A stretch of DNA of 64,000 bases from JBGCEZ01 sp045106735 (GTDB lineage Bacteria; Planctomycetota; Phycisphaerae; Phycisphaerales; SM1A02): NCBI GenBank assembly GCA_045106735.1, contig JBGCEZ010000034.1, forward strand, positions 41,880 to 105,879. Reading direction: 5' to 3'. Positions 59,882 through 64,000 of the stretch are shown here, piece by piece (position 1 is the first letter of the stretch; every line of letters begins with the position of its first letter). The notes below the pieces were generated by a model, which was not told where the DNA came from, did no database searches, and was given only the letters and a program-made list of their open reading frames with translations. The translations under genes and the position numbers were made by a program.

Positions 59882-60731
59882 GCCAGCCGTCCTCGACGAC
59901 ATCATCGCCCACAAGCGGATCGAGATCGCCAAAGCGAAATCGATCACGCCCCTCGAGCTGCTCAAGGAGCGGGTCGCCGCGTTGCCGCGCCCGCGGAACT
60001 TCTTCGCCGCGGTGGTGGACGAACACGACCGGGCGAACACCCGGGTCATCGCAGAGGTGAAGCGAAGCAGCCCGTCGGCCGGCGTCATTCGGGAAGATTT
60101 CGATCCGGTGGCCATCGCCAAAGCCTACGAGGCCGCCGGCGCGTCGGCGATCTCCTGCCTGACCGACGAGCGATATTTCGGCGGCCACCTCGGCTACATC
60201 CAGCTCGTTCGCCAGGCCACGCGGATCCCGGTCCTCCGCAAGGACTTCATCGTCGACGAGTACCAGATCTGGGAGTCCCGGGCCGCCCAGGCCGATGCGG
60301 TGCTCCTGATCGCCGAAGCCCTCGACGAGGCCACGCTCCTGGACATGATGATCCTGTCCAAGGACCTCGGCATGACCACCCTGGTCGAGATCCACGACGT
60401 CGAGAACCTTCTGCGGGTCAAGCGGCACATCGGCTTCCCGCACTCCGGCTACTCGCTGCTCGGCATCAACAACCGCAATCTGACCACGATGCAGACGGAC
60501 CTGTCGCACACCTTCCGCGTCGTGGACATGCTCGAGCACACGCGGGTCCTGGTGAGCGAATCGGGCATCCGCACCCGCGAGGATCTGTCCCGCCTGCGGG
60601 CCCACGGCGTCAACATCGTGCTCGTCGGCGAGCACCTGATGCGGCAGCCGGACCCCGGCGCCGCCCTCGAGGACCTGCTGGGCCCCGCGCCTGAGGACGA
60701 CGCCCCGCCCGCGCGAGACTCCAGCGGCTGA
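59880..60731 (+). CDS. trpC: Indole-3-glycerol phosphate synthase
   Basis: 283 residues. Motifs: VIAEVKRSSPSAGVIREDFD (catalytic Lys), ISCLTDERYFGGHLGYIQL, PVLRKDFIVDEYQIWESRAA (catalytic Lys and Glu), LVEIHDVENLLRV, LLGINNRNLTTMQTDLSHT and VLVSESGIRTREDLSRL. It closes the indole ring in tryptophan synthesis. Not fused to TrpF. The C-terminus is extended by about 15 Pro/Asp-rich residues. No other trp biosynthesis gene is beside it; trpS is 1.2 kb away on the other strand. The ATG overlaps the divergent protease start. Confidence 0.96.
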   Translation: MPAVLDDIIAHKRIEIAKAKSITPLELLKERVAALPRPRNFFAAVVDEHDRANTRVIAEVKRSSPSAGVIREDFDPVAIAKAYEAAGASAISCLTDERYFGGHLGYIQLVRQATRIPVLRKDFIVDEYQIWESRAAQADAVLLIAEALDEATLLDMMILSKDLGMTTLVEIHDVENLLRVKRHIGFPHSGYSLLGINNRNLTTMQTDLSHTFRVVDMLEHTRVLVSESGIRTREDLSRLRAHGVNIVLVGEHLMRQPDPGAALEDLLGPAPEDDAPPARDSSG

Positions 60732-60784
60732 TTCGGAGACTGATTCGGCGACCCGCCCGGCGGCTGGTCCGATGAGCCGCCCGG

Positions 60785-60856
60785 CGACTGGTCCGACGAC
60801 TGGTCCGACGACTGGCCCGACGGCGGGCCCGACGGCGGGCCCGACGGCGGGTCCAG
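60785..60856. repeat. 12-bp tandem repeat, six copies
   Basis: Six units of CGACTGGTCCGA type, drifting to CGGCGGGCCCGA, in the stretch between trpC and the zinc-ribbon protein. If translated in the downstream frame they would read as TGP or AGP repeats. Confidence 0.85.
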
Positions 60857-61002
60857 TTTCAGGTCAGGCCGACGATTCGCCGGCCGATGCCACGAGCGGA
60901 TCCGCGCCGCCCGACCGACCCCGCCCCAGCCGCCACGCTCGCGCTCGATCCGACCCAGATCCCCGATGGGCCCGGCCCGTCGGCCAGCCATATCATGGCC
61001 CC

Positions 61003-61743
61003 GTGATCCGGAAGCTTCGACGCCGACTCGCCGAGGTGCGCTACCACGCCGCCCGCCGCCCCGACACCGTTTGGACACGGTGGCGCGGCCGGTTGTTGAT
61101 CGCCGCCATCGTGCTCACGCTCCCGGCGATGCTCGCCGGAGAGTCGACCTGGCACCGCGACGTCGACCAATACGAGACCATCGGTGGGCTGGTGGGCCCC
61201 CGGTCCGGCCCGTTCGTCGTCGGCCTGGCCACGGGCGAAGACGAGTCGATCGACTGGCCGTCGGGATCCCAGCAGGCCACCTTTGAGATCACCCGCTTCA
61301 ACCGCCTCCATGGCTGGCCACTGACCAGCCGAGTCACGTCGGACCGGCTTTCGATCGACGTCGACCGGTTCAACGAGTCCCGGCCAGGCGACGGCGACCC
61401 CGTCAGCCTGGCCATCATCGATGCCGCCGGTGCGATGGCTGATAGCGCCACCAGCACCGGGCTCGCGTCGGTTGCCAACCTGGGGGAACTTGATCGGATC
61501 GGCGTGTCGCGCCGCTCGCTCGCGGGAACGGCCGCCGCCCTCGGCACATGGTGGCTGGTGCTCTCGGCGCTCTTCCTCCTCGCCCTCGGCGTCGCCCGTT
61601 TGATCACCGAGCTGGTGCGGGCCATCCGATTCGGGACGCGGCGCCAAGCGCAGCGCGCCGGCCGCTGCCCCAATTGCGGCTACGACATGCGGGCGAGCGT
61701 GTGGTCCGAGCGATGCCCGGAGTGCGGGGCGCTGTCCGAGTAA
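61003..61743 (+). CDS. Membrane protein with C-terminal CPNCGYD zinc ribbon
   Basis: 246 residues from a GTG at 61003 (MIRKLRRRLAEVRYH). An in-frame ATG at 60772 would add 77 residues, mostly TGP/AGP repeats, and neither start has a clear Shine-Dalgarno; I prefer the shorter form because the added part is a tandem repeat. One N-terminal transmembrane helix (RLLIAAIVLTLPAMLAG) and another near residue 195 (LGTWWLVLSALFLLALGVAR) flank an extracytoplasmic domain of unknown fold. The end is CPNCGYDMRASVWSERCPEC, the CPxCGYD zinc knuckle common in planctomycete membrane proteins. Confidence 0.65.
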   Translation: MIRKLRRRLAEVRYHAARRPDTVWTRWRGRLLIAAIVLTLPAMLAGESTWHRDVDQYETIGGLVGPRSGPFVVGLATGEDESIDWPSGSQQATFEITRFNRLHGWPLTSRVTSDRLSIDVDRFNESRPGDGDPVSLAIIDAAGAMADSATSTGLASVANLGELDRIGVSRRSLAGTAAALGTWWLVLSALFLLALGVARLITELVRAIRFGTRRQAQRAGRCPNCGYDMRASVWSERCPECGALSE

Positions 61744-61850
61744 GCCGCTCCGCGGCGCCGATCCCCGACGGCCGTTCCCAGTGGCTGTTCCACGTGGCTG
61801 TTCGCAGCGACGATTCCGAGCCGCCGGCGAGCCGTGCTACCCTCCGCACC

Positions 61851-62618
61851 ATGAGCGATCTTGTCCTGACCGAACGTCTGGAGTCCGGCCGATTGGCCGT
61901 GCTCCGCATGAACCGCCCCGACCAGCGCAATGCCACGAGCATCGCCATGCTGGACGCCATCGATGCCGCCCTGGATGGGTTGTTCGATGCCGCTGGCGAT
62001 GGCCACTCCGCCCCGGAAGCCCTCGTCATCGCCGGAACCGGCAAGAGTTTCTGCGCGGGGCTCGACCTCGACGAGATCCGCGGCGACGCGGACACGATTC
62101 GGACCCTGCTGCTGCGGCTGGGCGAAGTGATGCGTCGCATCCGGCGCCTGCCCGCCTTCACCGTGGCCGCGGTCCAGGGCGCCGCGATCGGCGGCGGCTT
62201 CGGATTCATGGTGGCCGCCGATGTGTCGGTCACGCATCCCGAGGTGAAGGTTGGCTATCCCCCGGTGGCCACCGGACTGAGCCCGGCCCTGATGGCGCCG
62301 TGGCTCTTTCGCCGCATCGGCCCCTCGCAGGCCCGAAGCATGATGCTCTCCGGCGGCACCATCGGCGGCCACACGGCATTCGCCCGCGGCCTCACCACCG
62401 AAGTCGTGGACGCCAGCGACGTCGAGGCGGCGGCGATGAAGCGGGCCCGCGGCGCCCTCGAGGCCCCGGCCGGCGCGCTCACGACCCTGAAGTCATTCCT
62501 CAATGAACTCGACGAGTCGGCCGGACACGATGACGTCCTGGAACGAGCGGCCCTCGTGTCGGCCGAGGTCATGAGTTCCGACGCCACGCAGGCCGCGCTC
62601 GCCCGCCTGCTGGGCTGA
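61851..62618 (+). CDS. Enoyl-CoA hydratase/isomerase family protein
   Basis: 255 residues from the ATG at 61851 (MSDLVLTERLESGRLAVLRM). Crotonase signatures: MNRPDQRNATSIAMLDAIDA, GTGKSFCAGLDLDEIRGDAD, AAVQGAAIGGGFGFMVAADV and VGYPPVATGLSPALMAPWLF, where many crotonases have a Glu in the EVKLGI segment; here that position is not clearly Glu, so the reaction is uncertain. It is separate from the leucine operon and is followed by a repeat-rich stretch before the helicase gene. Confidence 0.85.
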   Translation: MSDLVLTERLESGRLAVLRMNRPDQRNATSIAMLDAIDAALDGLFDAAGDGHSAPEALVIAGTGKSFCAGLDLDEIRGDADTIRTLLLRLGEVMRRIRRLPAFTVAAVQGAAIGGGFGFMVAADVSVTHPEVKVGYPPVATGLSPALMAPWLFRRIGPSQARSMMLSGGTIGGHTAFARGLTTEVVDASDVEAAAMKRARGALEAPAGALTTLKSFLNELDESAGHDDVLERAALVSAEVMSSDATQAALARLLG

Positions 62619-62639
62619 ACGATCGACTGACGGCCGAAC

Positions 62640-62770
62640 CGACGGACTCGGTCCGGCGGCCAGACGGACGCCCAAACGGACGGCCAGACCGGCGGACAGT
62701 CCGGCGGCCAGTCCGGCGGCCGGACAGCCGAACGGCCGAACGGCCGAACGGCCGGACAGACGGCCAGATC
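62640..62770. repeat. Degenerate short repeats between crotonase and helicase
   Basis: Mosaic of CGGACGGCCAG, TCCGGCGGCCAG and three exact 8-bp units CCGAACGG at 62728-62751. It fills most of the gap between two convergent genes. Confidence 0.65.
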
Positions 62771-62777
62771 GCTGGAC

Positions 62778-64000
62778 TCAATCCGACGCCGGCGGCTTGG
62801 GCCGGCGCACGCCGCCGCCCGGCTTCTGATCCTTGGGAATCGCCCGCGTGGCCCGGCGACTGGCCGGCTTGCCGCCGGGACGTCCGCCACGGCTGCCGGT
62901 TCCGCCTTCGGCGTCGCGCCGGCGCGCCGGATGCTCCGAACGTCCTCGTCCGCCGCCACCACCGGACCCACGGCGCGGCCCGCCGCCACTTGCGCCCCCG
63001 CCGCCACCACGCCGATCACTCCCGCGCCGGTCCCCGTCGCGCGGCGATCCCGGCCGGGCCTGCGATTCGCGCGGATCTTCGCTGCGTCGCCGCGGTTCAC
63101 TCGGCGACCAGCCGGGCACGTCCATGAGCGGCACCGGATCGACGACGTTCCACTCGATGCGGTCCCACTTCTCGGCATCGCGCCGGCAGAGGAACGTGAA
63201 CGCCTCGCCGGTTCCCCCGCCGTGGCCGGCCCGGCCGACGCGGTGGACGAACTCTTCAACGCCATTCGGCACGTCGTAGTTGATGACGGTCCGCACGCGG
63301 TCAACGTGCAGGCCGCGGGCGGCCACGTCCGTACACACCAAAACGTCGAGCTCGCCGGCCCGAAACGCCCCGAGCGCCGCATCCCGGCGGGCCTGCGAAC
63401 GGTCGCCGTGCAGCATGCCGGCCCGCAGACCGTTGCGTTCCAGGGCCGTCGCCACCCATCCGACGCGTCGCCGGGTGCCGCAGAACACCAGCGTGCCCTT
63501 GCCGTGGCCGAGCTTGAAGAGCTGCAGGAGCAGGTCGACCTTGTCGTGGTTGGCAACCTCGATCAGATGCTGGGCGACGTGGTCCGCCGCGTGCGTGTGC
63601 CGCCCGGCCTCGCAGAGGATCGGGCGCCGCAGGAACTGCTCGGTCAATTGCTTGACGGCCTTGGGCATGGTCGCGGTGAAGACGCCGCTCGTCCGCTCCG
63701 GACTGAGCCGGTCAAGGATCCGCGTGACCTGCGGCAGGAAGCCCATGTCGAGCATGCGGTCCACTTCGTCGATCGCGACCGATCGCACGTGGGCCAAGCT
63801 GATGCCGTGCTCCTCGATCAGTTCGCGGAGACGGCCGGGCGTGCCCACGATCATGTCGCAGCCTTCGCGGATCGCCGACAACTGCGGCCCGATCGAAACC
63901 TTGCCGTACGCGCAGACCGCCGAGTGGCGGGTGCCGCGGAGCGCCATGTCGGCGACTTCGGCCACCTGCTGGGCGAGCTCGCGGGTCGGACAAATGACCA
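62778..64000 (-). CDS. DEAD-box RNA helicase (RhlE-like), N-terminus beyond the window
   Basis: Partial gene: about 407 residues are visible and the start lies past 64000. At the edge the PTRELAQQ motif Ia can be read. Then come MIVGTPGR (Ib), VAIDEVDRMLDMGF (II, DEVD in place of DEAD), FTATMPKAV (III, TAT for SAT), VLVCTDVAARGLHVDRVRTV (V) and HRVGRAGHGGGTGEAFTF (VI). The tail from about residue 290 is basic and Gly/Arg-rich (RGGGGGASGGGPRRGSGGGG), typical of RhlE/CsdA-like helicases that bind RNA. It unwinds RNA using ATP, often in ribosome assembly. Confidence 0.9.
   Translation of the reverse strand, partial: VICPTRELAQQVAEVADMALRGTRHSAVCAYGKVSIGPQLSAIREGCDMIVGTPGRLRELIEEHGISLAHVRSVAIDEVDRMLDMGFLPQVTRILDRLSPERTSGVFTATMPKAVKQLTEQFLRRPILCEAGRHTHAADHVAQHLIEVANHDKVDLLLQLFKLGHGKGTLVFCGTRRRVGWVATALERNGLRAGMLHGDRSQARRDAALGAFRAGELDVLVCTDVAARGLHVDRVRTVINYDVPNGVEEFVHRVGRAGHGGGTGEAFTFLCRRDAEKWDRIEWNVVDPVPLMDVPGWSPSEPRRRSEDPRESQARPGSPRDGDRRGSDRRGGGGGASGGGPRRGSGGGGGRGRSEHPARRRDAEGGTGSRGGRPGGKPASRRATRAIPKDQKPGGGVRRPKPPASD

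Noticed and set aside
60772..61002. N-terminal extension of the zinc-ribbon protein
   Set aside because: The extension is mostly translated 12-bp repeat (TGP/AGP), lacks a Shine-Dalgarno and has no membrane or domain character, so the GTG at 61003 was preferred, with reservation.

Overview
The window is about 64 kb of high-GC DNA from what looks like a planctomycete of the class Phycisphaerae. The clues are C-terminal dockerin-like tails of the D-x-N-x-D-G type on secreted proteins (26571-28007 and 55273-56365), ECF-type sigma factors placed directly upstream of Ser/Thr kinases, C-terminal CPxCGYD zinc ribbons on small membrane proteins, and very Ala/Arg/Gly-rich proteins. This placement is inference; no rRNA or tRNA is present to confirm it. 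Coding density is high. I saw no insertion sequence, prophage or CRISPR array.

Layout. 0.2-5.4 kb (minus): a PSP1/RicT-like protein, two small membrane proteins, the ribosome-assembly GTPase Der and the ClpS adaptor. 5.7-14.3 kb: a medium-chain dehydrogenase, a large secreted protein with six 21-residue repeats, a zinc-ribbon membrane protein coupled to an archaeal-type phosphoglycerate mutase, a YceI protein and a membrane protein. 14.3-18.6 kb (minus): enolase, an exported protein, and a XerD-like recombinase overlapped by a small four-cysteine protein. 18.9-23.0 kb (plus): flgF-flgG-flgA-flgH behind a consensus sigma-54 promoter. 23.0-33.2 kb: two sigma-factor/kinase modules, a secreted beta-helix protein and a coiled-coil protein. 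33.4-39.8 kb: a hybrid histidine kinase, a glycogen debranching enzyme with two small overlapping upstream genes, and a small membrane protein. 40.3-46.1 kb: metF, rex, a YggS-type PLP-binding protein and ftsK. 46.1-47.0 kb: 900 bp without a protein of normal size, holding a self-contained transcription unit. 47.0-48.2 kb: pilT. 48.4-55.1 kb (minus): a leucine-degradation operon (carboxyltransferase, hydratase, split biotin carboxylase and BCCP, HMG-CoA lyase) ending in biotin ligase. 55.3-64.0 kb: a frameshifted dockerin gene, a YeiH-type transporter, trpS, a CAAX protease, trpC, a zinc-ribbon protein, a crotonase and a DEAD-box helicase cut by the window edge.

The genes work together in four main sets. 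The first is leucine/isovalerate catabolism together with the ligase that biotinylates its carrier. The second is the flagellar distal rod and L-ring, with FlgA as P-ring chaperone. The third is signalling: two sigma/kinase pairs, the hybrid kinase and Rex. The fourth is central metabolism (phosphoglycerate mutase, enolase, MetF, TrpC).

The most unusual signal is at 46.4-46.9 kb. A Rex-like operator lies near a good sigma-70-like promoter, followed by a structured RNA, a Shine-Dalgarno that matches the complement of the 16S 3' end over 15 nt, a 13-codon ORF whose 3' end is locked in a hairpin, and an intrinsic terminator, with no gene downstream on that strand. A second theme is the spread of 6-bp and 12-bp tandem repeats, in frame inside conserved enzymes and also at the 3' ends of genes.
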